Below are positions 34,029 through 45,212 of a DNA stretch of 64,000 bases, in pieces. The notes beneath the pieces were generated by a model that worked only from the letters and a program-made list of their open reading frames with translations, was not told where the DNA came from and searched no databases. The translations under genes and the position numbers were made by a program. The stretch comes from Cephalotus follicularis (taxonomy: Eukaryota > Streptophyta > Magnoliopsida > Oxalidales > Cephalotaceae), in NCBI GenBank assembly GCA_001972305.1, contig BDDD01000891.1:62001-126000 (forward strand). The letters are read 5' to 3'. Every line of letters begins with the position of its first letter. Position 1 is the stretch's first letter.

Positions 34029-36005
34029 CTAGGATGAAAACAACTGGGGGTATTTAGCTTGCATATCATCTTCTCTTTCCCACGTGGCTTCTTCCGCTCC
34101 ATGGTATTGCCATAATACCTTCACTAACGGAATGGTCTTGTTCCTCAATTGCTTGACTCGTCGGTCGAGAATTCGGATAGGCATCTCTTCGAAACTCAGA
34201 TCCGTTCTCAACTCTAGAGGTTCCTAGTGTAAAACGTGAGAAGGGTCGGGATGGTACTTCCGCAGCATCGAAACATGAAACACATTGTGCACATCCGCCA
34301 GGTTGGGTGGTAAGGCAAGTCGATAAGCAACAGGACCGACTCTCTCAAGGATCTCAAAAGGTCCTATAAACCGAGGAGTCAGTTTTCCTTTCTTGCCGAA
34401 CCTCATTATTCCTTTAGTCGGAGAGACTTTGAGGAATACATGATCGCCCACAGCAAACTCCAACTCTCGCCTGCGGTGGTCTGCATAGCTTTTCTGTCGG
34501 CTTTGTGCTGTACGGAGTCTTTCCCGGATAACTTTTGCCTTCTCAACTGTGTCTTGTACAAGCTTGGGTCCCACAAGACTCTGTTCTCCTACTTCGAACC
34601 AACAGATCGGGGTTCTACATTTCCTTCCGTAGAGAGCCTCGAACGGCACCATACCAATACTGGCGTGAAAACTGTTGTTGTACGAGAACTCCACTAGCGG
34701 TAGATGGTCTTCCCAGCTACCTCCCCAATCCAAAACGCATGCTCGTAGCATGTCTTCCAGAGTCTGAATGGTCCTCTCAGACTGTCCATCAGTCTGAGGA
34801 TGAAAAGTTGTGCTAAAATTCAACTGAGTACCAAAAGCTTCTTGCAGTTTCCTCCAAAACCGCGATGTAAAACGGGGGTCTCTGTCAGACACCACACTGA
34901 TTGGTACTCCATGGAGCCTCACAATTTCAGCAATGTACATATTGGCCAGCCGTGTTAGAGAAAATTTCGTCTTGATCGCGAGGAAATGAGCAGACTTAGT
35001 AAAGCGATCGACGATTACCCATATAGCATCACGGCCACTCCTTGTTCCAGGCAGTCCTGTCACGAAATCCATCGTTATGTGTTCCCATTTCCACTGTGCC
35101 ACAGGCAACGGCTGTAACAACCCTGCTGGTCTTTGGTGTTCTGCTTTAACCTGTTGGCATGTCAAACAGGAAGCAACATATTCAGCTATCTCTCTTTTCA
35201 TGTTGTTCGACCAATAGTCCAGTTTTAGGTCCCGGTACATCTTAGTACTTCCTGGATGTACGGAAAAACTAGAACGATGCGCTTGCGACAATAGTTCATC
35301 TTTCACTTCTTTATCCTTAGGAACACATATTCTGCCCTGGTATCGGATTAATCCGTCACCTTGTACAGAGAAATCCGTCTTTAAACCTCCGTCTTCGCTC
35401 AAAGCTAGCTTGAGAAGGTCACCATCGTGGCTTTGAGCTTCACGGATTCGATCCATTAGCCATGGACGTGTCTGAATATGAGCGATGGTTAGGCAAGCTA
35501 ATCGGCGACTAAGGGCATCTGCAACCACATTGGCTTTGCCTGGATGGTATTGTATTTCACAGTTGTAGTCATTAAGCAACTCCATCCATCTGCGTTGTCT
35601 CATATTCAGATCCTTCTGTGAAAACAGGTACTTTAAACTCTTGTGATCAGTATACACCTCGAACTTTGTACCATATAGATAATGCCTCCATTTACGTAGG
35701 GCAAATACTATCGCTGCCAACTCAAGATCGTGAGTGGGATAGTTTTCTTCATGGGGCTTTAACTTCCGTGAGGCGTATGCGATCACTCTTCCATTCTGCA
35801 TAAGGACACAACCCAGGCCACTGCCTGATGCGTCACTGTATACAACAAAGCCCTCGTTGCCTTCTGGTAAGGCTAAGATTGGCGCAGTAGTCAGACGATG
35901 CTTTAATTCTTGGAAACTCTGTTCACAAGCATCATCCCAAACAAAAGCCACATTCTTCTGCGTCAATCTAGTCAGAGGTGTTGCTATTTTTGAAAAGCGG
36001 ATCAC
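34029..36005 (-). CDS. pol fragment of D: RNase H, integrase, Tekay-type tail
   Basis: An open frame of 593 codons from 36005, one TAG at about 34221 (Tyr expected in relatives), then 60 more codons in the same frame to 34029. RNase H: '[12 protein letters not shown]' (D57), 'THDLELAA' (E95), 'YTDHKSL' (D120). Integrase: H243 and H250, C280 and C283 of the zinc site; catalytic D313 ('MDFVTG'), D374 ('VVSDRDPRF') and E410, so the D-x35-E spacing is intact. Tail: '[15 protein letters not shown]', '[14 protein letters not shown]', '[18 protein letters not shown]'. The RT catalytic part is missing; the first codons overlap the junction. The best preserved pol region in the window. Confidence 0.85.
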
Positions 36006-36135
36006 CAGCCTAGGCGGAATTCACCCTTAGGTTCACCATTGGCGGTTCGCCCGAGGATCACCAGCCTCGCGGAATTCACCCCATAGGTTCACCTGCTCGG
36101 CGGACTTCTCCCCCATTGGGCTCACCAGCCTGCTA
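36001..36135. repeat. Three degenerate tandem units, about 55 bp
   Basis: Each unit starts with (gat/gct)caccagcct and runs through ggaattcaccc and aggttcacc. It sits at the broken edge of the D pol frame. Confidence 0.6.
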
Positions 36136-36799
36136 TAATCCTTAAATTACATTTGCTAATTCCATTCATTTATTTCTTTAACCTTTACAAATTATTCCTT
36201 TACAATGCCTTCCATTCTTTTACCATTTAAATTCATCCTTTATGCATAGCAAAACGCCATTAGAACCAAGGTAAAACGCACTGCATGAACATTTCCTTAA
36301 AACGCACCGGTTTGGCTTTAAGTCTTAATTCCTTCTTCTTCGTTGTTGCATGCAGGCTTAATATTTAAATGCTGGCGCCAAACACTCCTTCGTCTTCCTT
36401 CATCCCTGGACCACGGCGCTTGGTGCAGCGCTCTAAGGCATGTGACAGTAGACGAGGATGACCACAGCACCTTGTCCTCGGAGGTTTGGCGTTTTTACAG
36501 TGGACCAACTTCGCGGGTGCAGGTCGACCATGGCACTCTGTAACGGTGCGTTCTCGGACAGAGCAGAGGAAGGTGCAAGGCGCCTTCAGGGGAGGCTCGG
36601 GCGCTGTTCCATGCGTGGGACGCATAGACTTGCTTCCTCGGACGCCAGGTATTAATACTTCCTTGGCAGCATCCTCGGAATGGCGCTGGCGCATCTCTGG
36701 CTTCATGGCAAAGAGCGCTACACATGGCAGAGGACAAGGACGTCCTCTGCGCATGGCGTTCTCAGCAGCACTTGTCCTCTGCTCCTGTGCTCAGCCGAT

Positions 36800-37062
36800 G
36801 ACACCTCGGCAGATCACCTCGGCGCTCGGCAATGGCACCTCGGGCATGGCAGTGGCACCTCGGCACGAGACGATGGCACCTTGGGCAGAACAGTGGTATC
36901 TCGGCATACGGCAATGGCACCTCGGCCATTCACTGAAAAGGGGCTCAGGCACATGCGAGGGGACAGAGGTTAGCTCTCATGAAGGGGCACATGGCAGAGG
37001 ACCATCACGTTGGTACATTCAGGGGTGCCCAGCGTCATGGCATCTCGGGTGCATAGCGATGG
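36800..37062 (+). repeat. GC-rich minisatellite-like units, atggcacctcggc
   Basis: About nine copies of a core ggcacctcggc, spaced near 20 bp at 36801-36925, with further ones at about 37040-37062. The units keep shifting frame, which argues against coding. Confidence 0.65.
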
Positions 37063-37555
37063 CACCTCGGACGCACGTTATGGGTACCTCTGGTGCTGCC
37101 AATGGTCCTTGCGCAATGGCAGTAGTGGGGAGCGCATGAAGAGGACAGGGGCATCCTCAGCAGTGTCCTCCTTGAACATGTGGCCGAGATGGCGCCTTAA
37201 TGTGCCCACTTTGTTCCTCTTCCCCTCAATATCGCAATACATATATATATACATATTTGTGTGTACTGTAATCGTGCTAAGTAACCCATGGCACCATAAT
37301 AACAACGAAAATAGTAGGCAAAGAACAGACAATCAACAACAAGCAGCAAAACACATAAAAATAATTACGTATATAAATATGCTGGTAGGCACTCGGCATA
37401 GAGCAACCTACCTGGAGGTGGTTGGAAACGAAGATCGTCTTCCTCAATTCCTGGCCTTCTTTTCTTGCCAAGGACTCCCACACTTCAAATTGTCTTTCTC
37501 CTTTACTCTTGCTTTATTCTCTTGCTTCACAGGAGATGGCACACTCCTTCAACAA

Positions 37556-37571
37556 ATATTTATATATATGG
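37556..37571 (-). promoter_or_regulatory. Possible TATA box of the LTR-like segment
   Basis: The complement reads CATATATATAAATATT, lying inside the minus-strand LTR. Purely sequence-based. Confidence 0.35.
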
Positions 37572-38128
37572 GCAGGGACCCTTTTCCCTTGTCTTCTTCC
37601 TCCTTTTCCCAACAGCAGGTCCCATCTCCCACTTCCACTCCTTCTCTCGATTTTTCTAACATCAGTGTTTGTGGGAAAATGCCAAAGCACAACTCAGGGC
37701 CACCACTTGCCCTTTTATGCTTGCCATCCAAAGCTGCTAGAATCCTCAAGAAATTCTGAATGTAGGAAGGCCACTCTTCGGGCTTGGGCCATCATTTCCA
37801 ACAATCTTTTCCTTTTAAATCTTTGAGCCCAATTATTAAATTCCTACATAAATTTTGGCCCAATCATAATAAAACAAGTCTTATGTCCATTACTATGCAT
37901 TATATACTCTTGGCCCAAAATGAAATAGTTCTTAAGCTTGGGACCATAATATATATACCCCATCAAGGCCCAAATGATTACATAATAATTTCGGGTCCAG
38001 CCCAAAAAGTGGGAAAATAATTACAAGGCCCAATATATTTTATAATATTTAGGGCTCTTACATAAATTCAGGAGCAAAAGCATAAATCCTTTAATAATCA
38101 ATAGGAGTATTTCAAAGAACGATGTATT

Positions 38129-39398
38129 TGTACCTTAGTTGGTCGAAAAATCTAAACAAACCCAAGTACAGAGCAAAACACCTTAGGAGTACCCTAAACT
38201 CCACCACGGATGATATTATGACCTAAACATATAAGCCCAAACATCAGATAACACGAAAAGAAGCAATTATAAAAACTGCCAGAGAAAGCGTCGACGGTTT
38301 CAAAGTGCTTAGCAAAGCGTCGGCTAGAACTAAGCATAAAATAGTACAAAGCGGCAACACTCAAGAAATAAGAGTCAACGGTTTGCGTCAAACACGCAGT
38401 ACTAGTTGCAGAAAACAGTTTCAAATCCATGACCAAATCTGATTTTTGATAAACACGATGCATAAATAATGACATGTAGATTATGTGACATGATATGCAA
38501 GTTCAAAAACGCCAGAATAAACCTATGATTACATACAAAGTGTAAAACACATTTTGAAACATAATTTTCTGGTATATAAACAGTTTGTGCAAACATAACT
38601 ACAGTCCGATTTTCTTTACATAAATCATAAAATCAGTGACATACATATATCTATAACATAAATTTGTTGCTCTTAACATGGGTGTATCAATTAAAACATG
38701 TAAGAATATGAAATACAGATTGAATTCAAACACCATAAATTTATTTCAAACGGGCCTCTAAAATCATGTTCAAAGATAAATTTATGGTCGGTTTTAATAC
38801 AAATGAAAGGGTTATATAGAAACTACGTAGTACAAACTACAGCTTTCGTTTAGAAAATACCTTCAAAAGACGTCGATTTTGACGAAGATTAAGGCCAACA
38901 AAGTGTTGTTCGTGTTTGTTAAAAATGTGCAGATGTTCTTTCTCAAATGATATAATCAATTTATAAATCCAATAAAACGAGCGAAATTTATGATGAAATC
39001 ATGCAACTAATAAGTTTCTTTTTGTGCAAATTCGGTTTCAACAAAGAAGGAAAATTCGGATCCACAAAAATGGCAAAAACCCCCTTTTTTCCTTAAACAG
39101 CCCAGCGTCCAAAACTGGTATAGAAAAAGGCGACTAAAGCGTCGACAGTTTACTGAAAGCGTCGAGGGTTAAGCCTTAAGTTACAAAACGCATCAAAGTC
39201 ACATGTTTTGGCATCCACGTATCTCACAGCACCCAAATCGCCGGCGGTTCTAATAAATACGTCGGCGCTTTGTGCCCAGAAAACAAAAATAAAAGAAATT
39301 CAAAATCAAATCAAATAGTTCACAAACCATAGCATATAACAACAGGTAAAACCCAAAATAAAACGATAAACATGTAAGCATAGAAACGGGATATTACA
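38129..39398 (-). repeat. Downstream LTR of E
   Basis: Starts TGTAATATCCCG next to the polypurine tract CTTTTAAGTGGGGGTGGA (39399-39416) and ends ...CTAAGGTACA. It contains GCGTCGACG-type units at 39125-39265 and 38285-38385. Confidence 0.75.
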
Positions 39399-39499
39399 TC
39401 CACCCCCACTTAAAAGGATTTCATCCCGAAATCACAACCATACACATACCTTATTCTAACAGGGCGAGGATATTCCTCCCGAATATGCTCCTCCAACTC

Positions 39500-40785
39500 C
39501 TAAGTAGCTTCACATTCGGGATGATTCTTCCATAAGACTTTTACAAAAGGGATGGTCTTGCAATGAGTAACCCTCTCCTGTCTATCGAGAATAGCCTCAG
39601 CCTCCTCATCACAAGACAAGTCCTCACGAATGCTATCAAAACGGTAGTGAACCACGTGTAAGGGATGGTACTGATAACCCCTCAACATAGACACATGGAA
39701 CACGTTATGGACATGAGATAACTGTGGAGGCAAAGCTAACCGGTAAGCAACCGCTCCAACCTTTTCCAGAACTTCAAACGGTCCAATAAATCATGGACTC
39801 AACTTTCCCTTCAGCGCAAACCTTCAGACTCCTTTCCATAATGAAACTTTCAGAAAAACGTGTTCACCAAGTCTGAACTCCAATTACCTCCGATGTTTCT
39901 CTGCATAACTCTTCTGTAGGGATTGAGCTACCTTCAGTCTTTCCCCAGCTATAGTAACTTTCTCCGTAATGATCTGAACTAGCTCAGGTCCTTCGATGAC
40001 TCTCTCTCCAACCTCATCCCAACATGTTAGAGATCGACATTTCCTCACATAAAATGCCTCAAACGGAGCCATCCGAATTCTGCATGCCAACTATTATTAT
40101 ATGCAAACTCCACCAAGCTCAAATACTCATCCCAGCTTCTAGCCCACTTTAAAGCTCAAGACCTCATCATGTCCTCCAAAGTCTGGATGGTCCTCTCTGA
40201 CTGTCGATCTATCTGTGGGTTGAAAGCTGTACTGTAATTGAGCCATGTTCCCAAAACCTTCTGGAATCCCTTCCAAAATCTAGACGTGAAATGAGGATCC
40301 CTATCCAAAAAAATGGATACAGGTGTCCCGTGAAGTCCCATAATCTCTCGCTGGAAAACTTTCGCCAACCGGTCTATAGAAAAGTCCTCCCGGATAGCCA
40401 AGAAATGTGTCGATTTAGTCAAACGATGCACCACTACCCAGATGGCATCATTCCTTCCAAATGTTCTTGGAAACCCTGTAACAAAGTCCATAGCTAAGCT
40501 CTCCCATTTCCAAACTAGAATTTCCAAGGGCTGTAACAAACCACTGGCTCGTTGGTGCTCAATCTTAACCTACTGACAGACCAAACACCTCCCAACATAC
40601 TCTGCTACATCCCTCTTCATTCCATTCCACCGGAAGTTCTGCTTCAAGTCCCTATACATTTTCGTAAAACCTGGATGTATAGAAAACGGAGAGCTGTGCG
40701 CCTTCGACAAAATAGCATCTCTAATAGTAGTATCAGCCGACACACACAACCAAGTACCCAAGCAGATCACTCCATGTTCATCCAC
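39500..40785 (-). pseudogene. Integrase and tail of E
   Basis: From 40785: zinc domain ('[15 protein letters not shown]', 'CLVCQ'), core ('MDFVTGFPRTFGRNDAIW', 'LDRDPHFTSRFW' with Leu before the Asp, 'NPQIDRQSERT'), then a frameshifted stretch, 'MAPFEAFYVRKCRS', and a tail with '[16 protein letters not shown]' and 'VKVLWKNHPECEAT'. Stops near 40567, 40155 and 39880 and indels near 40080 and 39740 inactivate it. Confidence 0.85.
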
Positions 40786-40961
40786 TGGGAACTATGACTG
40801 TTTACCCTCATCAACATTCTGGACTAAGGCCCATAACTCACCATCATCACTCTGAGCTGCCTTAATCTGAGATATAAGAGTAGGCCCTATACTCATACCA
40901 GCCATATATCCTCCAGAACCTCGAACAAACAAGTTCAAGTTCAACTGCTCCATATCTGCTA

Positions 40962-42500
40962 TCAACTGTGCTGAGTAAGCAAAGCCACTACACTTCCAAA
41001 ACTCTTCCTACTCAAAGCATCAGCTACCACATTTGCTTTACCAGGATGGTACTGAATATTCAGGTCATAGTCTTTCAGGAGCTCCAACCATCTCCTCCGT
41101 CGCATGTTCAACTCCTTTTGCGTGAAAATGTACTTGAGACTCTTGTGATCAGTGAAAACACCACAGGTTTCTCCGTACAAATAGTGCCTCCATATTTTCA
41201 ACGCAAAAACCACAGCTGCTAACTCCAGATCATGTGTAGGGTAGTTCACTTCATAAGGCTTCAACTGTCTTGAAGCATAAGCTATCACATGACCATGCTG
41301 CATTAGAACACATCCAAAACCCTTCTTGGAAGCATCACTGTATATCTGGTATCCCCCTGACCCAGACGGTAACCGAAGAATCGACGCAGACACAAGACAA
41401 TTCTTCAATTTCTCAAAGCTTGCTTCTCGTTCTTCATTCCACATAAACTGGGCTCCCTTCCTCATAAGCTGTGTCAATGGCAAAGCTATGGAGGAAAAGC
41501 CTTCCACAAACTGCCTATAGTAGCTAGCCCAACCCAAAAAGCTCCTGACCTCTGTCACTGTAGTAGGCATCGGCCATTTGGTAATAGCCTCAACCTTAAC
41601 ATGATCCACACTAATACCATATGCTATAACCACATGGCCTAAGAATGTCACCTACTCCAACCAGAACTCACATTTTGAAAACTTTGCATAAAGATGATTC
41701 TTCCTCAAAATACCCAGCACTATACGAAGCTGCGCTTCGTGTTCTTCTCTTGACTTGGAATACACAAGGATATCATCAATAAACACGATCACAAACCGAT
41801 CCAAGTACTTATGAAACACCAGATTCATCAAATCCATGAAGAATACCGGTGCATTTGTAAGTCCAAACGGCATCACCAGAAACTCATAATGCCCGTACCA
41901 TGTACGAAAAGCAGTCTTAGGTACGTCTTCATCCTTTATTCGAAGCTGATGATATCAAGATCTCAAATCGATCTTAGAAAAGTATCCTTCACCTTGGAGT
42001 TGATCAAAGAGGTCATCAATCCTAGGCAAAGGGTATTTATTCCTGATAGTAATCCAATTCAGCTCTCTGTAATCTATGTACAATCTCATGGACCCATCCT
42101 TCTTCCTGACAAAAAGAACCGGAGCACCCCACGGCAAAACACTAGGCTGGATAAAACCCTGATCCAACAACTCTTGCAATTGCTCCTTCAGCTCTTGCAA
42201 TTCTAACGGTGCCATTCTGTAAGGTGCTTTAGATATCAGTGCTGCTCCAGGAATGAGCTCGATGGTAAACTCCACTTCCCGTTGCGGTGGCAAACCCGGT
42301 AACTCTTCCAGAAACACATCTAAAAACTCTCTAACAACTGAATAGTCCTCAAGGCGACGCTCATTCTTAGAGACATCTTTTACAATAGCTAGGTAACGCT
42401 CAACACCCTTAACTACTAACTTTCGAGCCTTCAAAGCAGAAATAACCTTAACTCCTTTTCTCGACTGTGAACCCTGATAAATAAAATCAAGCCTATCCAC
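40962..42500 (-). pseudogene. RT and RNase H of E
   Basis: RT in two frames: 42500-41955 with '[16 protein letters not shown]', '[20 protein letters not shown]' and '[10 protein letters not shown]', then 41876-41652 with '[12 protein letters not shown]' and the catalytic '[10 protein letters not shown]'. RNase H at 41651-40962: '[18 protein letters not shown]', '[11 protein letters not shown]', '[16 protein letters not shown]'. Stops near 41650 and 41950 separate the pieces. Confidence 0.85.
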
Positions 42501-43221
42501 ATCCCCAAACAGAACCCTCTAAGAGTGAGTCAATCGTGGCACGATGGTGATCTAACCAATCCATGCCAAGAATCATGTCGAAGTCATACATATCTATCGG
42601 GAAAAGATTCGCATATCGAACATGATCATCATAAGCAATAGGACAAGCATGGAAACACTCAGATATCACAACAGATGTCCCCATAGGGGTCAAAAGAACC
42701 AAAGATGGATCCAGAGACAGAGATGGCACCCCAAGATGACAAACAAAAGACCTCGCTACCACAGAGTGAGTCGATCCAGTATCATACAAAACATAAGCCA
42801 TACGACTACAAACAAAGACATAACCCGAAATAGTTTCTGGAGCACCGGTTGCCTGATGAGTAGTCAAAGCAAACACTCAGCCACCAACATTGCACTGCCC
42901 CGCATCTCTGACATTACCTTTCCTCTCCTTTGCTCGAGGGTCTGTGCAATCCATAAAATGATGGCCTTGCTGTCCGCACACAAAGCATGCCCCCGAAGCC
43001 TTGTAAAAAGTCCCAACCAGATGTCTCTTCCCACAAGTCTCGCACTGTACAATTTGAACATTGGGGTTACCGCAAAGTAGCTCCTTGATTCTGCCTTTGA
43101 TCATTACCATGCTATCCACCTCCTTGGTTTGAATTATTATTCTTCTTTTGCTGCTTGCCATTTCGGCCCTTACCTTGATGTCCCGAGTTTTGGCCATGAG
43201 AATCTCCCCTATTTCTCTCAT
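42493..43221 (-). pseudogene. Zinc knuckles and protease of E
   Basis: Zinc knuckles: 'CETCGKRHLVGTF' (last Cys replaced by Phe) and 'CFVCGQQGHHFMDC'. Protease (42876-42493): 'YVLYDTGSTHSVVARSF' (D-T-G intact) and 'FDMILGMDWLDHH'. A stop lies at the knuckle-protease boundary, near 42877, and a frameshift at the protease end. Confidence 0.85.
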
Positions 43222-43595
43222 TTTCCCCCTCTAGACGAGTAGCCTGAAAATCCAACCTTTCCATTTCTATGTTCTTTGCAGAGTTTGCAACCTCTGAAAC
43301 ATCAGCGAACCTCGAGTTAATCAGCTTACCCCTAAGCTGATAGTGCAACTTCCATTTAAACTTTTCTGCCTGCTCCGCTGCTAGCCCCACTACAAGTCCC
43401 ACAAAACCCGCTAACCTGGTAAACCGGGCTAAAAACCCAGTAACAGATTTGCCTTCCTTCTGTCTCATCATCACGAACTCCCTTGGATAAGCCTCTTTAT
43501 CAGTAGTGGGAAAATACTGCTGATAAAAGACTTCACAAAAATCAGACCAAGACAAAGTCTCAACAAAACCTCCACCCTTAGCTGTCTTCAAGGTC
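43112..43595 (-). pseudogene. Truncated gag of E
   Basis: Begins mid-domain at 'KTLKTAKGGGFVETLSW' and continues 'FYQQYFPTTDKEAY', 'FLARFTRLAGF', 'FKWKLHYQLRGKLINSRF'. By alignment with A the N-terminal part of gag is missing. The missing part ends exactly at the LTR terminus at 43599. Confidence 0.85.
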
Positions 43596-43598
43596 TTC

Positions 43599-43712
43599 CG
43601 TACCTTAGCTGGTCGAAAAATCTAAACAAACCGAAGTACAAAGCAAAACACCTTAGGAGTACCTTAAACTCCAGCACGGATGATATTAGGACCTAAACAT
43701 ATCAGCCCAAAC
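43599..43712 (-). repeat. Remnant of the upstream LTR of E
   Basis: Matches 38129-38242 closely (gtaccttag, ggtcgaaaaatctaaac, gatgatatta, acctaaacat). Its inner end is the LTR terminus; its outer end borders copia sequence. Confidence 0.8.
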
Positions 43713-45200
43713 CTGCACTGTCCAGGCGCTGGCACACGCAACGCGTGCGTCTCCCCTGTTTTGTGCGTTACTAGGCGCAATGACGTGTTGTGTTGCCAAT
43801 TTTCACCAAGTCAAAACATAAAAGTCTCTTTCTCCTTTTTGTATTAAAAAATAACACAATAAAAAGTTTCTCTCTTTGTTTTAAGTTATGTGACCTTGCA
43901 CATATTATGTTAAACATACTCCCACTGTGGTTTCTCTTAATATATCAATTTGACAATACGGTGGTACATATAAATAAATAAATAAACCACTAATGCCAAA
44001 TTAATATATACTAGTTAAACCTAGATTTTCCACCAAGCTAGCATGTGTGTAGCATGCATCACTTTTCCAATAATCAGGTGGGACCCAAAAGCCCGGTTTG
44101 AATCCGGTACCACTATAAATTTCTCAGAACACCCCATATGGTTCTGGTACGACCACCCTGATAGTCCCTGGCTATCAGAATGACCCTGGTGTGAATCCCA
44201 ACGCCCCCCCAGATCCATAGAAGTAACTACGTCTATAAGTCAACATCCGGTTAAACTAGTACTTTATCCAGTCATCGGAATATGTGTCATGTATCCTACG
44301 TCATACTTAGCTATGACCGCGACCTAGGGTTCAGAATAATGTCACCCCTAGGTAAAGTCGCGATAACTATAAATTTACGTACGCATCAAGACTTTCGGCA
44401 AACCTCCCCGGAAACCCCGTTTCCAGTCTACCTATACCTGATCAGGGTTTTATGAGTCTCAACAGACATAAATAATATAGAGCTGATCACCCTTCATACG
44501 AGTGTCACGATCCCTTATTGCGAACTCGCCCATACATCTCAATGAAGCTCCCACAAGGGCCAAAGACAACCCTTTTGCCAGCACGTGGCTAGTGCTGGGG
44601 AAGGCGAAAATCAAAGCCAAGTAGTCACAACACAATGCAGGCCAGTCGATCAGGTCTAACGATACAACGTAGCTCCACGAATGGTCTACTAGTCACCATA
44701 GACTATACACTACTGAGACTATAGGAATCCTATTGACATAGGTATGAATTTCCAAATAGGTTTTCTACGGTGGGTTTGTTCAGTCTCATGCTCCTTAGCA
44801 TGAACCCCGCATTATGCTTTAGGATAAATCAAAATGGTAACGAGATAATCCATCCTCCACTAAACTCGGGAGCAAGCATAATACGGCAAGTCTTTGCGGT
44901 TCAACAATTGCCCTAAGAAAGTGAACCTATGACTTGGAACATTCTGTCAGAAGAGAGTAAGTATCTCATTCTCATAACCTCTCAGGCATAAGTTCCAACC
45001 CCTTGAACGACATGACACTATATATGTACTCGAATGACATGGTGATCACCCGATCCATTTAAGGTGGTTTGGGATATACATATAGCGGGTTGCCATTGTT
45101 GATTGAATATGCACTATTAAACACAAAAAGGAATTCTGATTGTATAAATAGAGAGTGTAATATACACACATGCAGTGGACCCGTAGCTTAAAGAGATATC
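43713..45200 (-). mobile_element. Copia-related noncoding segment: LTR end and 3' untranslated part
   Basis: No open frame. On the minus strand a purine run ACAGTGGGAG (about 43920-43929) precedes TATGTTTAACATA, which looks like a copia PPT plus LTR start, so 43713-43917 would be part of a 3' LTR. The 1.2 kb to the right (43930-45110) has the aspect of a long copia untranslated region, not of a gene. The copia coding sequence that follows runs on the plus strand, so either two copia elements abut or part is inverted. Confidence 0.4.
45143..45150 (+). promoter_or_regulatory. Possible TATA box upstream of copia G
   Basis: tataaata followed by gagagtgtaatatacacac, about 65 bases before the first readable copia codons. 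Weak, sequence only. Confidence 0.3.
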
Positions 45201-45212
45201 TCCAGTTAAAGA

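Larger units (their letters stand above)
33842..36005 (-). mobile_element. Element D: truncated Ty3 Del/Tekay-like element inside the C LTR
   Basis: The left end is a short LTR-like end (33842-33994) with terminal tgtcacgcc; then a polypurine-like run and pol on the minus strand up to 36005, where the sequence breaks off within RT. The insertion lies in the upstream LTR of C right after caggc (33837-33841). The other end of D and the second copy of the duplication are missing. Confidence 0.75.
36006..38062 (-). mobile_element. LTR-like segment with GC-rich repeats
   Basis: It interrupts the RT of D. The right end on the minus strand starts TGTAAGAGCCC, a normal LTR start; a TATA-type sequence lies about 490 bp inside. 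The left end has three degenerate copies of a roughly 55-bp unit (caccagcct...ggaattcacc...aggttcacc). No coding domain and no paired LTR were found. The open frames at 36486-37139 and 37010-37759 are overlapping, repeat-rich and without any recognisable domain; I do not call them genes. Confidence 0.45.
38129..43712 (-). mobile_element. Element E: Ty3 Del/Tekay-like element, sister of A, 5' end rearranged
   Basis: Downstream LTR at 38129-39398, PPT, pol, protease, zinc knuckles and a partial gag up to 43592. The gag is joined directly to a 114-bp piece (43599-43712) that matches the terminal part of the LTR (38129-38242). The start of gag, the PBS and most of the upstream LTR are missing. 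The protein remains match A more closely than any other element here. Confidence 0.8.

Noticed and set aside
36486-37759. Two long open frames (217 and 249 codons) as possible host genes
   Set aside because: They overlap in different frames, are built partly of a 20-bp repeat, show no recognisable domain and sit in an LTR-like segment. Kept only as a finding.
16314-43712. Endogenous pararetrovirus (caulimovirus-like) sequence
   Set aside because: The RT-RNase H regions are followed by integrase and flanked by LTRs, which is the Ty3 arrangement; no movement-protein motif was seen.
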